41,271 nucleotides of DNA from Pseudomonas amygdali (GTDB lineage: Bacteria; Pseudomonadota; Gammaproteobacteria; Pseudomonadales; Pseudomonadaceae): the NCBI RefSeq assembly GCF_002699855.1, contig NZ_LKBW01000264.1, positions 1 through 41,271 on the forward strand, given 5' to 3'. Position 1 is the stretch's first letter; every line of letters starts with the position of its first letter. A program made the translations under genes and the position numbers. This document shows positions 18,789-27,529 of the stretch, piece after piece. Below the pieces are notes generated by a model. The model was not told the origin of the DNA and did not search any database. It saw only the letters and a program-made list of their open reading frames with translations.

Positions 18789-19934
18789 GTGATGAAATTG
18801 AAGCTAGCCAACATCAACAAGCAATTGGGCGGCACGCGCATTCTGCGCGATGTCAGCCTGGAGATCGCTGCGGGTGAGTTCGTTGTGTTCGTCGGCCCTT
18901 CGGGCTGCGGAAAGTCGACGCTGCTGCGCTTGATCGCCGGACTGGATTCGATCTGTGCAGGCGACCTGCTGATCGACGGACGACGGGTCAATGACCTGGA
19001 ACCGCGCGAGCGTGGTGTTGGTATGGTCTTTCAGTCCTACGCCCTGTACCCGCACATGAGCGTCTACGACAACATCAGTTTCGGCCTCAAGCTGGCCAAG
19101 ACGGAAAAAAGCAGCCTGCGCGAACGCGTGCTGAAAACCGCGCAGATCCTGCAACTGGACAAACTGCTGCAGCGCAAGCCCCGGGAATTGTCCGGCGGGC
19201 AGCGTCAGCGCGTGGCCATGGGCAGAGCCATGGCGCGGGAACCGGACATCCTGTTGTTCGATGAACCGCTTTCCAACCTGGACGCCTCGCTGCGGGTCCA
19301 GATGCGCAACGAAATCGCCCGGCTCCACAAGCGGCTGGGCTCGACGATGATCTACGTCACCCACGATCAGGTCGAGGCGATGACCCTGGCGGACAAGATT
19401 GTCGTGCTCAACGGCGGTCAGGTCGAACAGGTCGGCTCACCACGCGAACTCTATGAGCGCCCCGCCAGCCTCTTCGTCGCCGGTTTTCTGGGCTCGCCAA
19501 GAATGAATTTTCTGCCAGTCCGCTTGCACGCACCAAGCCGCAACAGCCTGATCGATATCCCGGCACTGGGCATGACATCCCTGCCCTTCGACAGCTCGAA
19601 CCTGGCCGACGACGCGCAATTGACCCTGGGTGTCCGTCCGGAACACATATCTCTAAGTGCAGCGAACAGTGGCACTGGCGTCACCGTGACCAGTGTCGAA
19701 TACCTGGGTAGCGAGGTCTATGTGCATCTGGCTACAGACGAGAACGAACCCTTGATCTGCCGGTGCGAGGCAAAAGCCGGATGGCAGGTGGACGACCGGG
19801 TCGCGCTGCAGTTCGATACCGAAAATCTGCACGTGTTCGACGCCGATGGCCTGGCCTTGAAACGCCACTCTGACGCCGACCAACACCTGACACACGACAC
19901 CACGCCGCACTTCGTACAAGCGGGTTCCCTATGA
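18789..19934 (+). CDS. MalK-like sugar ABC transporter ATP-binding protein
   Basis: 381 residues. Walker A GPSGCGKSTLL, signature LSGGQRQRV, Walker B ILLFDEPLSNLDA and a switch histidine in YVTHDQVEAMTLA occupy the first 240 residues. The C-terminal 130 residues carry the OB-type regulatory fold of MalK/UgpC proteins (GVRPEHISL), which can host inhibitor or inducer contacts. AAGGA at 18776-18780 lies 8 bases before GTG 18789 and 11 before ATG 18792, so either start is possible; they differ by one residue. The stop overlaps the invertase ATG. Confidence 0.92.
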   Translation: MMKLKLANINKQLGGTRILRDVSLEIAAGEFVVFVGPSGCGKSTLLRLIAGLDSICAGDLLIDGRRVNDLEPRERGVGMVFQSYALYPHMSVYDNISFGLKLAKTEKSSLRERVLKTAQILQLDKLLQRKPRELSGGQRQRVAMGRAMAREPDILLFDEPLSNLDASLRVQMRNEIARLHKRLGSTMIYVTHDQVEAMTLADKIVVLNGGQVEQVGSPRELYERPASLFVAGFLGSPRMNFLPVRLHAPSRNSLIDIPALGMTSLPFDSSNLADDAQLTLGVRPEHISLSAANSGTGVTVTSVEYLGSEVYVHLATDENEPLICRCEAKAGWQVDDRVALQFDTENLHVFDADGLALKRHSDADQHLTHDTTPHFVQAGSL

Positions 19935-21445
19935 GTTTTTCTGTGAATGCCATGAACGGTCCAATATCCACCGCCCTTGAGCGCGCGCACCATGCATTGA
20001 GGGATAGCCTGGCGCAGGTAATCCACGATTATCGACCCGGTTATCACCTGGCCCCGCCTGCGGGCTGGATGAACGACCCTAACGGGGTGGTGTTCTTTCG
20101 TGGCGAATATCACGTGTTCTATCAGCACCACCCGTTCGACGCGAAATGGGGCCCGATGTACTGGGGCCATGCAAAGAGTGCCGATCTGGTCCATTGGCAG
20201 CACCTGCCCATTGCCCTGGCACCCGGTGATGACTTCGACCGGGACGGTTGTTTTTCCGGCAGCGCAGTGGTGTGTGGCGACACCCTGGCACTGATCTACA
20301 CCGGGCACACCTGGCTGGGTGAGGTAGGCGACGAGCTTTTGATCCGTCAGGTGCAGTGCCTGGCCACCAGTCTCGACGGCATCAACTTCGTCAAACACGG
20401 TGCCGTCATCGACAGCCCGCCGCAAGACACGATCATTCATTTCCGTGATCCGAAGGTCTGGCAGCAGGATGACCACTGGTACCTGATTGCCGGTGCGCGT
20501 CTGGTCGACAGGCCGTTGCTGCCGTTGTATCGGTCTGTGGACCTGCACGCGTGGGAATTCGTGAGCTATGTATCCAGCGGCAACGAAGGCGATGGTTATA
20601 TGTGGGAATGCCCTGACCTGTTTCGCCTTGATGGACGCGATGTAGTGCTTTACTCCCCCCAAGGCATGCCAGCCCAGGGCTACGAGCGACTGAACAAGTT
20701 TCATACCGGCTACCGAGTGGGCCAAATCGACAGCCAGTGGCAGTTCAACGGCGGGCCTTTTATCGAACTGGATAACGGCCATGACTTTTATGCTGCGCAG
20801 ACCCTCGTGGCTGCCGATGGCAGACGTCTGGTGTGGGCGTGGCTCGATATGTGGGAAAGCCCGACCCCCACAGCAACCCATCACTGGCGCGGAATGCTCG
20901 GCCTGCCACGCGAACTCGAACTGCGCGACGATCGCCTTTGCGTGCACCCCGCACGCGAACTGACAGCGCTGCGCAATGCGTCATTGCCAGGCACTCCCTG
21001 GTGGAGCGAAGCGGGCACTCAGTGGCTGAATGACGTACACGGCGATCTGCTGGAAATCCACGTGCACCTGGACCTGCTCGACTGCATCGAAGGTCACTTG
21101 GGAGTGGCGTTGCGTTGCAGTTCAGATGGCAAGGAGCAAACTCTGCTTTACTACGATGCGTCGCTAAAACGTTTGATACTGGACCGCGATCAGTCGGGCA
21201 GCCACGTCAGCGGTCAACGCAGCGTAGCAATAGATCCACAACAGGACCGGCTTGAGCTGCGAGTCTTCCTGGATCGCTCGTCCATTGAGGTGTTTGACCA
21301 AAACGGCAGCTTCAGCTTCAGTAGTCGCCTTTATCCAAAGACCGACAGCCTGGGGGTCAAGCTTATTGCCAACGGAACCGGAGGCCGGGTGTGCATTGCC
21401 AACGCATGGGAACTCTCTTCGGGATGCTTACAGGTAAATCATTGA
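19931..21445 (+). CDS. Cytoplasmic GH32 sucrose hydrolase (invertase)
   Basis: 504 residues, no signal peptide. The three catalytic blocks are visible: WMNDPNG with the nucleophile Asp49, FRDPKVW with the transition-state stabilising Asp173, and WECPDLF with the acid/base Glu226. The five-bladed propeller is followed by a C-terminal beta-sandwich (LRVFLDRSSIEVFDQNGSFS). It should split imported sucrose, or another beta-fructoside, into glucose and fructose. As an ABC importer rather than a PTS delivers the sugar, the substrate is unphosphorylated sucrose, although homologues are often named sucrose-6-phosphate hydrolase. Confidence 0.93.
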   Translation: MSFSVNAMNGPISTALERAHHALRDSLAQVIHDYRPGYHLAPPAGWMNDPNGVVFFRGEYHVFYQHHPFDAKWGPMYWGHAKSADLVHWQHLPIALAPGDDFDRDGCFSGSAVVCGDTLALIYTGHTWLGEVGDELLIRQVQCLATSLDGINFVKHGAVIDSPPQDTIIHFRDPKVWQQDDHWYLIAGARLVDRPLLPLYRSVDLHAWEFVSYVSSGNEGDGYMWECPDLFRLDGRDVVLYSPQGMPAQGYERLNKFHTGYRVGQIDSQWQFNGGPFIELDNGHDFYAAQTLVAADGRRLVWAWLDMWESPTPTATHHWRGMLGLPRELELRDDRLCVHPARELTALRNASLPGTPWWSEAGTQWLNDVHGDLLEIHVHLDLLDCIEGHLGVALRCSSDGKEQTLLYYDASLKRLILDRDQSGSHVSGQRSVAIDPQQDRLELRVFLDRSSIEVFDQNGSFSFSSRLYPKTDSLGVKLIANGTGGRVCIANAWELSSGCLQVNH

Positions 21446-21475
21446 AGTCGCGAAAAAAATCAGGCCTCTGTAGCA

Positions 21476-21487
21476 TGATAATTATCA
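21476..21487. promoter_or_regulatory. Perfect palindrome upstream of the LacI-type gene
   Basis: TGATAATTATCA is a 12-bp perfect palindrome 26-37 bases before the regulator start. It does not resemble the GTTAACGTTAAC operator and lacks the central CG; it recalls one half of an iron-box (GATAAT) repeat. It may be an autoregulatory or other operator, or the -10 region. Confidence 0.35.
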
Positions 21488-21512
21488 GTCAACCTGACAG
21501 GCCCCGCCTTGC

Positions 21513-22505
21513 ATGACCTCAGTTAAAGACGTTGCACGATTGGCCGGTGTGTCCCTGATGACGGTATCCCGGGCGCTCAATAATCCGGAAAAACTGAGCC
21601 CCGAGACGTATCAGCGAGTCCGTAGCGCGATTGACGAGCTTCAATTCGTACCCAGCCTGTCAGCGCGCAGGATTCGCGGCGACAACTTGCAGACACGAAC
21701 CATCGGAGTGTTTGCGCTGGACACCGCGACAACGCCGTTCGCGGTAGAGCTGCTGCTGTCCATCGAGCAGACCGCACAGCAGGCAGGCTGGAACGTATTT
21801 ATCCTCAACCTGCTAAGCAACCCGCCCACTGACCAGAACGTCGACCTGATGCTGTCCCACCGACCTGACGGGTTGATCTTCAGCGCCATGGGGTTGCGCG
21901 AAGTGACTATTCCCCAGCGCTTGAAAAGCAAACCGCTGGTGCTCGCCAACTGCGTAGCCGATGACAGCAGCCTCGTCAGTTATGTGCCGGACGACGAAAC
22001 AGGGCAGTATCGCGCCTTGCACCATGCGTTCAGCCAGGGCTACCGACGTCCTTTGTTTATCAATCTGCCAAAAAAGAGCCTGGCCTGGAAAATTCGCCAG
22101 GCGGGTATGCAGCGTGCCTGCCAGGCATTCGGCCTGGCTACCGGCGAACTCTTGCAATACGACCTCTCCGAGCATGACGCCTATGGGGAAACCGCAGCCA
22201 TCCTTGAACGGCACATGATTGATGGCCGTCCGCAGTTCGATATTCTGATCTGCGGCAATGACCGCATAGCCTTTTGTGCCTACCAACTGCTGCTGGGCCG
22301 TGGCCTGAGAATCCCCGGTGATGTCGCCGTGCTGGGCTATGACAATATGATCGGCATTTCCGAACTGTTCATCCCCGCGCTGACCACGGTGCAACTGCCG
22401 TATTACGAGATCGGTCGCAATGCCGCCCGGTACTTGATCGATGGCCTCGAAGTCTCGGGTGCCCAGCCGGTAGATTGCCCGCTTGTGGTCAGGGAATCGT
22501 TATGA
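21513..22505 (+). CDS. LacI-family transcriptional repressor of the sucrose locus
   Basis: 330 residues. The N-terminal helix-turn-helix and hinge are canonical: TSVKDVARLAGVSLMTVSRA, then SLSARRIRG. The periplasmic-binding-protein-like effector domain follows, with IGVFALDTATTPFAVELL, DGLIFSAMG and DVAVLGYDNM. It directly follows the invertase gene in the same direction, separated by 67 bases. It most likely binds the palindrome in the porin/importer intergenic region and is released by sucrose or fructose. No typical strong ribosome site precedes ATG 21513. Confidence 0.9.
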   Translation: MTSVKDVARLAGVSLMTVSRALNNPEKLSPETYQRVRSAIDELQFVPSLSARRIRGDNLQTRTIGVFALDTATTPFAVELLLSIEQTAQQAGWNVFILNLLSNPPTDQNVDLMLSHRPDGLIFSAMGLREVTIPQRLKSKPLVLANCVADDSSLVSYVPDDETGQYRALHHAFSQGYRRPLFINLPKKSLAWKIRQAGMQRACQAFGLATGELLQYDLSEHDAYGETAAILERHMIDGRPQFDILICGNDRIAFCAYQLLLGRGLRIPGDVAVLGYDNMIGISELFIPALTTVQLPYYEIGRNAARYLIDGLEVSGAQPVDCPLVVRESL

Positions 22506-22528
22506 AGGGCTTGCGGTTTCGGTAACGT

Positions 22529-22582
22529 CAGTTCGAAGCTGGCTTTGTAACCGCCAACATCATCACAGAGCAACTTGATCAG
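22529..22582 (-). pseudogene. 18-codon scrap of an IS66 TnpC transposase
   Basis: Minus-strand translation gives LIKLLCDDVGGYKASFEL, nearly the same as GKLVCDDFGDYKASFEL in the IS66 TnpC fragment at 27740-28087, and the DNA is also clearly alike (shared run AGTTCGAAGCTGGCTTTGTA). Nothing else of the element is visible around it, so it is a relic of an old insertion and excision, or of recombination with the copy 5 kb away. Confidence 0.75.
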
Positions 22583-22592
22583 CGATCGGTTG

Positions 22593-23060
22593 CTATCGAC
22601 TCGCGTCAACCCAGCGCTTGACGACCCGACGATGACAATCGGCCGGAGTCAGCACCTTGCCCGCCTTGGAACGTACGGCGATGGTTTCTACTGACTCCGA
22701 CAATTCATTGTCGAGCAGCACCGAGTAGCTCTCCCCTGCGTTGAACAAGTAGCGCTCCCCCCACTGGCGCATGCTGACGACGATGGGGAACACCGCGCGG
22801 CCCATATCAGTCAGCACATATTCTTTGTAGGCACTGCCGTCGGAGGCCGGCTGAATGTCGAATACGCCCAACTCCACGAGCATTTTGAGCTTGACCGTGA
22901 GGATGTTCTTGGCGAGACCAAGACGTTTCTGAAATTCACTGAAGCGGCGAACGTCGTCGAACGCGTCGCGGATGATCATTAAAACCCAGCGATCTCCGAT
23001 TGCTTCAAGCGTGCGGGCGACAGGGCATTCGCTCTGCGCCAATAATTGCTGTTTGGCCAT
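22593..23060 (-). CDS. HxlR-family winged-helix transcriptional regulator
   Basis: 155 residues from the ATG at 23060, behind CAGGAG; the frame extends to 23171 without sense. The domain is clear: CPVARTLEAIGDRWVLMIIR with the conserved N-terminal Cys, then RFSEFQKRLGLAKNILTVKL and the wing YKEYVLTDMGRAVFPIV. HxlR proteins usually repress a divergent gene and respond to electrophiles or aromatic compounds. Here the divergent gene is an MFS exporter, and the region between them carries nested inverted repeats. A C-terminal extension of about 45 residues is longer than in minimal HxlR proteins. Confidence 0.88.
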   Translation of the reverse strand: MAKQQLLAQSECPVARTLEAIGDRWVLMIIRDAFDDVRRFSEFQKRLGLAKNILTVKLKMLVELGVFDIQPASDGSAYKEYVLTDMGRAVFPIVVSMRQWGERYLFNAGESYSVLLDNELSESVETIAVRSKAGKVLTPADCHRRVVKRWVDASR

Positions 23061-23127
23061 GGGGCTCCTGGAGGCGAGGTAGCAGGAAATGTAAAAAGTT
23101 CTAACGTCAGACGAAAATGTTTTACAC

Positions 23128-23192
23128 ATGTGGTTGCATTTAACAACCTCGTTTGTTAAAAGTTCACACAAGGTTTTCTATTGCAACCACAT
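23128..23192. promoter_or_regulatory. Nested inverted repeats between HxlR and MFS genes (likely operators)
   Basis: An outer perfect 11-bp pair, ATGTGGTTGCA (23128-23138) and TGCAACCACAT (23182-23192), encloses an inner perfect 8-bp pair, TTTAACAA (23139-23146) and TTGTTAAA (23153-23160) with a 6-base gap. They fill the divergent control region and probably bind the HxlR dimer, perhaps cooperatively. Confidence 0.65.
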
Positions 23193-23209
23193 ATTCCAAG
23201 GATGGAGCG

Positions 23210-24466
23210 ATGCCGTTCAAGTCTCGTGCCCCGGTAAAGATGGAAATCGAAGCCGAAAAATCCAGCGGTGGGTACACGCAAGCTCCCCAACCCCGGGACA
23301 CCCCCAAGCTTAGTCGCTATCAAACTTTTCTTTTTGCAATTACCTGCGCCATGGCGGTCGCAAACGTCTACTTCGCCCAGCCTTTGCTGGAATCGATGGC
23401 TGCCAGCCTGTCGGTTTCGCCGGGCACGATTGGTATCGTAGTGACCGCGACGCAAGCGGGTTATGCGGTCGGATTGTTGTTCATCGTTCCGCTGGGTGAT
23501 TTGCTCAATCGCAAGAAACTTATCCTTACACAAATGCTGCTGTCGGCTCTGGCCCTGTGCGCAGTTGGTCTGTCGCAGGATTGGGGCATGTTGCTCGGCT
23601 CGATGGTGCTCGTGGGCCTGATGGCAGTCGTGGTGCAGGTGGTGGTTGCCTACGCCGCTTCGCTGGCGAGTCCCGAGCAGCGTGGCGAAGCCGTCGGCAC
23701 CGTGACCATTGGCGTGGTGCTGGGAATTCTGCTGGCCCGCTTCGTCTCCGGTGCAGTGGCTGATCTGGCCGGCTGGCGCGGCGTTTATTTTGTCTCGGCC
23801 GCCCTGATGACCGGCATGGCACTGGTGCTGATGCGCGCCATGCCTGCCTCCACAACGCCACCAGCTAAAGGCGGCTACTGGCAATTGCTGCGATCGGTGT
23901 TCCAGTTGTACCTGACCGAACGTGCATTGCGTGTCCGGGGCACCTTCGCCCTGCTGATCTTCGCCGCATTCAGTGTGTTATGGACGTCGATGGTACTGCC
24001 GCTCAGCGCCCCCCCGTTGTCGCTGTCACACACCCAGATTGGTTTGTTCGGACTCGCCGGTGTGGCCGGTGCGCTGGCAGCGGCACGGGCCGGACGGCTC
24101 GCCGACCAAGGGCTCGGCAATCGCACCACGGGCGTCGCGCTGGCACTGTTGACCTTGTCCTGGTTGCCTACGGCGTTCGTTGAACACTCATTACTCGCCA
24201 TGGTGGTGGGTGTGGTGTTACTGGATTTCGCCGTGCAAGCCGTCCATGTCACCAATCAGAGCCTGATCTTTGCCGCACGCCCCGATGCGCAAAGCCGACT
24301 GGTGGGTGCTTACATGTGTTTCTACTCGGTAGGCAGTGGTCTGGGTGCCATCGCTGCGACTTATACATATGCACACTTTGGCTGGGTCGCCGTTTGTAGT
24401 TTGGGTGCCGCCATCAGCGCAGTTGCCCTGCTGTACTGGACCTACCTGGAACTGACGTCCACATAA
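23210..24466 (+). CDS. MFS transporter, DHA-type efflux protein
   Basis: 418 residues from ATG 23210 (AAGGATGGAG just upstream; earlier frame start at 23153 overlaps the operator repeats). About 40 polar residues precede twelve hydrophobic helices starting TFLFAITCAMAVANVYFAQP. The loop 2-3 motif is PLGDLLNRKKLIL, the usual MFS motif A. The family includes small-molecule exporters of the sugar-efflux/drug-resistance type. Divergent pairing with an HxlR regulator supports inducible efflux of a toxic compound; the substrate is unknown. Confidence 0.88.
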   Translation: MPFKSRAPVKMEIEAEKSSGGYTQAPQPRDTPKLSRYQTFLFAITCAMAVANVYFAQPLLESMAASLSVSPGTIGIVVTATQAGYAVGLLFIVPLGDLLNRKKLILTQMLLSALALCAVGLSQDWGMLLGSMVLVGLMAVVVQVVVAYAASLASPEQRGEAVGTVTIGVVLGILLARFVSGAVADLAGWRGVYFVSAALMTGMALVLMRAMPASTTPPAKGGYWQLLRSVFQLYLTERALRVRGTFALLIFAAFSVLWTSMVLPLSAPPLSLSHTQIGLFGLAGVAGALAAARAGRLADQGLGNRTTGVALALLTLSWLPTAFVEHSLLAMVVGVVLLDFAVQAVHVTNQSLIFAARPDAQSRLVGAYMCFYSVGSGLGAIAATYTYAHFGWVAVCSLGAAISAVALLYWTYLELTST

Positions 24467-24483
24467 CGTTCAACCCTTAATAA

Positions 24484-24597
24484 ACTTCTCGCGATCGTCA
24501 GTTAACGGATGGCATGAAACAGTGGGAAGCCGGTGGCAAGAACATCATCCCGCTGGGCTGCCGCGTCGGGGACGACCACCTTCACCAAGGCAAATAA
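24484..24597 (+). pseudogene. C-terminal remnant of a rhodanese-like domain
   Basis: The open frame after TAA TAA (24478-24483) reads LTDGMKQWEAGGKNIIPLG and ends in TAA four bases before the next gene. GGMKxWExAG is the usual last helix of rhodanese domains, so this looks like the tail of a lost sulfurtransferase. ATG 24514 could express a 27-residue peptide, but no ribosome site is evident. It may contribute only by its proximity to the EamA gene start. Confidence 0.45.
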
Positions 24598-24600
24598 TCC

Positions 24601-25497
24601 ATGAAACCACTGCACGTAGTGTTGGCTGTATTGATAACGGCAATCTGGGGTGTGAATTTCTCGGTGATCAAACTGGGACTGGCCACCGTCGATCCGCTCA
24701 TCCTGGCGGGTATACGCTTCAGTCTCTGTGCATTACCGGCGATTTTCTTCATCCGTAAACCCGACGTGCCGTGGCGCTACATCATCGGCTATGGCCTGGT
24801 GTTCGGCATTGGTCTGTGGGGCGTGGTCAACCTGGGTATCAAGGCAGGGCTGTCGGCGGGCATCGCGTCCTTTGTGCTGCAGTTCAGCGCGTTCTTCACC
24901 ATCCTGCTCGGCGGTTGGGTGTTCAAGGAAGCGCTGACCCGCTTCCAGGTGCTGGGCATGTTGATCGCCCTCGCGGGGCTGTTGTGCATCATCAAGATCA
25001 GTGACGGTTCGGTGAGCCTCACCGGCGTGTTACTGGTGCTGATGGGCGCAGCGTCCTGGAGCGTTGCCAACATCATCAACAAGAAAGCCAGCACCAAGGA
25101 TGTCTTCGGCTTTCTGGTCTGGTCCAGCGCGTTTGCACCGATTCCGCTGTTCGCCCTCGATTACGCGGTGAACGGCAGCGCCGGCTACACCGCGTTTGTC
25201 AGTCAGGTGAATACGACTGCCGTGTTGTCGATCCTGTTTCAGGTCTATCCCAACACGCTGTTCGCTTACTGGATATGGAACTCGCTGCTCAAAACCTATC
25301 CGGTTTCCACAGTGGCGCCGCTGTCTCTGCTGGTGCCTATCTTCGGCATGCTCGGCTCGGTATTCGTGTTCAACGAAAATGTGCCGGTGAGCAAAGTACT
25401 AGCGGTGGTGTTGATCGTACTCGGCCTAGCAGTCGGCCTCTACGGTCAGCGTATGTTCAATGCTATGTTCGCGCGTCGTGCACGCACTTCAATGTGA
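24601..25497 (+). CDS. EamA/DMT-superfamily transporter
   Basis: 298 residues, about ten hydrophobic helices arranged as two five-helix repeats. The first begins LAVLITAIWGVNFSVIKLGL, the typical EamA start, with KEALTRFQVLGMLIALAG closing the first repeat and FNENVPVSKVLAVVLIVLGL the second. It resembles amino-acid/metabolite exporters of the cysteine/O-acetylserine group, but the substrate cannot be read from sequence. The ATG lies four bases after the rhodanese-like remnant. Confidence 0.9.
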   Translation: MKPLHVVLAVLITAIWGVNFSVIKLGLATVDPLILAGIRFSLCALPAIFFIRKPDVPWRYIIGYGLVFGIGLWGVVNLGIKAGLSAGIASFVLQFSAFFTILLGGWVFKEALTRFQVLGMLIALAGLLCIIKISDGSVSLTGVLLVLMGAASWSVANIINKKASTKDVFGFLVWSSAFAPIPLFALDYAVNGSAGYTAFVSQVNTTAVLSILFQVYPNTLFAYWIWNSLLKTYPVSTVAPLSLLVPIFGMLGSVFVFNENVPVSKVLAVVLIVLGLAVGLYGQRMFNAMFARRARTSM

Positions 25498-25674
25498 GCC
25501 CAAGGGGCAAGATTTAACAACTCGAACACGACAAGAAAGCGGTTCTGACACAGCACTCTTGGCATGGTCTGTTTTATGCTTTTTGGCCCCTGGGGGATTC
25601 AAGCGCAGCGGCTAAGATGCTTGAGCGAAGTCTTGGCCGCCGGCCTGCTTCCGTCCCAATGAAACCTCAAGGAT

Positions 25675-26409
25675 ATGAGTGCAATGTCGCGTAAAGTTTT
25701 CGTAGCCGGCGCATCCGGTGTAATCGGCAAAGCCCTGCTCAAGCTCTTGGTAGCTGCGGACTACAGCGTATATGGCGCTACCCGTCGCGCCGAAAAAGTG
25801 AAGGACATTGAGGCCACGGGTGCTACGGCAGTGGTGGTCGATGTCTATGACGCCGAGCGTTTAAACCAAGAGTTGGTGCGCATACAGCCATGGGCTGTTA
25901 TTCATCAACTGACAGATCTGCCTCGTGGCCTGAGTCCCGAATTGATGGCAAAAGCGGTCGAGAACAACGCGCGTATCCGTACAGAAGGAACGCGTAATCT
26001 GGTAGCCGCCGCTCGGGCTGCTGGCGCTACGCGTCTGATAGCTCAAAGCATCGCCTGGGCCTACCGTCCAGGCGAAACCCCTTATCTGGAAACCTGTCCT
26101 CTGGACGTGGAGGCACAAGGCAGTCGCGGCGTCAGCGTGGGTGGTGTGGCGGCCTTGGAACAGCAAGTGCTGAGCGAGCCTGCATTGAACGGAACCATCT
26201 TGCGCTATGGCCAGTTATACGGGCCCGACACTGGCACTGACGAGCCGACCGGCACCAGCCCTGTACACGTACAAGCCGCTGCCCGCGCAGCACTGCTGGC
26301 GTTGCAAACAGAGCAAAGTGGTGTTTTCAATATCACCCAGGACAGCCCGACCGTCAGCAACGAAAAAGCCAAGCGCGTACTGGGGTGGTCGCCTACCGAA
26401 GAGGCTTGA
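25675..26409 (+). CDS. NAD(P)-dependent epimerase/dehydratase-family protein (atypical extended SDR)
   Basis: 244 residues, with a Rossmann start KVFVAGASGVIGKALLKLL and a GATRRAEK second strand suggesting NADP. A tyrosine occurs in SIAWAYRPGETPYLE, but the classical Y-x3-K pair is not obvious, which fits atypical SDRs. The C-terminus LGWSPTEEA is usual for the family. It is somewhat short. ATG 25675 and ATG 25684 are both possible. The function is not assigned. It is separated by 177 bases without visible features from the transporter upstream. Confidence 0.82.
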   Translation: MSAMSRKVFVAGASGVIGKALLKLLVAADYSVYGATRRAEKVKDIEATGATAVVVDVYDAERLNQELVRIQPWAVIHQLTDLPRGLSPELMAKAVENNARIRTEGTRNLVAAARAAGATRLIAQSIAWAYRPGETPYLETCPLDVEAQGSRGVSVGGVAALEQQVLSEPALNGTILRYGQLYGPDTGTDEPTGTSPVHVQAAARAALLALQTEQSGVFNITQDSPTVSNEKAKRVLGWSPTEEA

Positions 26410-26506
26410 CGCGCCAACGCAGCTATTCCGTACGAAGGCAGGCTTTCTATCTCCAGTTGCTTGCCTGCCAAGGTCAACAGATGGCAACTTTCAGACAGGA
26501 AGTGTT

Positions 26507-27313
26507 ATGAAACCACTGGACAATGTTTTTCATGAGTTGCACAAGAATGGCCTTTTGATCCTGGCCAATGTCAGCGATGCAGGCGGCGCAAGAGTCGTAG
26601 AGTCATTGGGTGCCACCGCGATCGCCACCAGCAGTGCGGGCATGGCATGGGCGCATGGTTACGCCGATGGCAACCAGCTCCCCCTTACGCGGCTGGCGGC
26701 CAGCGTTGAATCCATGACGCGAATACTGCACGTCCCCCTGACCGTAGACATTGAGGCCGGTTACTCCGACGACCTCCAGCACGTTGTCAGGGTTGTCGAA
26801 GCAGTTGTCACTTCAGGTGCGGTGGGTATCAACATCGAAGACGGTACCGCACCACCGGAGGTACTTGTGCGCAAAATCGAAGTTGCCCGAGAAGTCGCCA
26901 ACAAACACGGCGTTAACCTATTCATCAATGCACGCAGTGACGTCTACCTGAAAAGCCTGGTGCCCGCCTCCCAGCGTCTCGATGAAATCATCCGGCGTGC
27001 AGCGCTTTATGCACAAGCAGGAGCCAACGGCCTTTTCGCCGCAGGTATAGTCACGCCCGCCGAGATTTCCACACTGTGCAACGCCTCCACACTACCGGTG
27101 AACCTACTTGCCCGCGACGGGCTGTCGGCACCCGAAGAATTGCAGCTCCTAGGCGTTAGACGCTTGAGCGCCGGTTCAAGTATTGCGGAGTTCCTGTACG
27201 GCGCGATGGAAGGGCTGGCCCGCTCTTTCATCGAGCGCGGACAGCTGGATACGCAGGCGCTCACGGGTTTTACGTATGGGAAGTTGAATGGCTTGATGGC
27301 GGAGCGTGGATAA
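26507..27313 (+). CDS. Isocitrate lyase/PEP mutase superfamily protein
   Basis: 268 residues from ATG 26507, preceded by AGGAAG; a longer frame from 26207 is unrelated sequence. Family marks are ILANVSDAGGARVVESLG, the DIEAGY segment in VPLTVDIEAGYSDD (Mg2+/substrate site), GAVGINIEDG, and FINARSDVYL. These proteins make or break C-C or C-P bonds alpha to a carboxylate (2-methylisocitrate lyase, oxaloacetate decarboxylase, PEP mutase). The KKCGH-type catalytic cysteine loop of isocitrate lyases is missing, so an oxaloacetase- or mutase-like activity is more likely than cleavage of isocitrate. Last intact gene before the IS graveyard. Confidence 0.85.
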   Translation: MKPLDNVFHELHKNGLLILANVSDAGGARVVESLGATAIATSSAGMAWAHGYADGNQLPLTRLAASVESMTRILHVPLTVDIEAGYSDDLQHVVRVVEAVVTSGAVGINIEDGTAPPEVLVRKIEVAREVANKHGVNLFINARSDVYLKSLVPASQRLDEIIRRAALYAQAGANGLFAAGIVTPAEISTLCNASTLPVNLLARDGLSAPEELQLLGVRRLSAGSSIAEFLYGAMEGLARSFIERGQLDTQALTGFTYGKLNGLMAERG

Positions 27314-27529
27314 AGCGACAGGCACATGGGCAGATTGAGCGAAAAGTGCTCAGGAGCATGGGGCCATGACGTCTTCAGCGACATCCCTACTTAGGTAACG
27401 CGGCGCGGTGATAGGCCATTTAATGAACATCACCGCGGATGCAGAACACTCCGGACCGGTGCTTTTCAGGGACCTAAGCCAGCGATGTTCGTGGCTTAAG
27501 GGAAACACGTGGGGGAAAAGCGGCGGCGT

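Noticed and set aside
19718..20947. 409-codon minus-strand frame opposite the invertase gene
   Set aside because: The plus strand encodes a textbook GH32 enzyme with all catalytic blocks; the antisense frame has no recognisable motif.
26437..26469. Inverted repeat GGCAGGC...GCCTGCC between the reductase and lyase-family genes
   Set aside because: Only 7-bp arms with a 19-base loop and no T-run; too weak to call a terminator.
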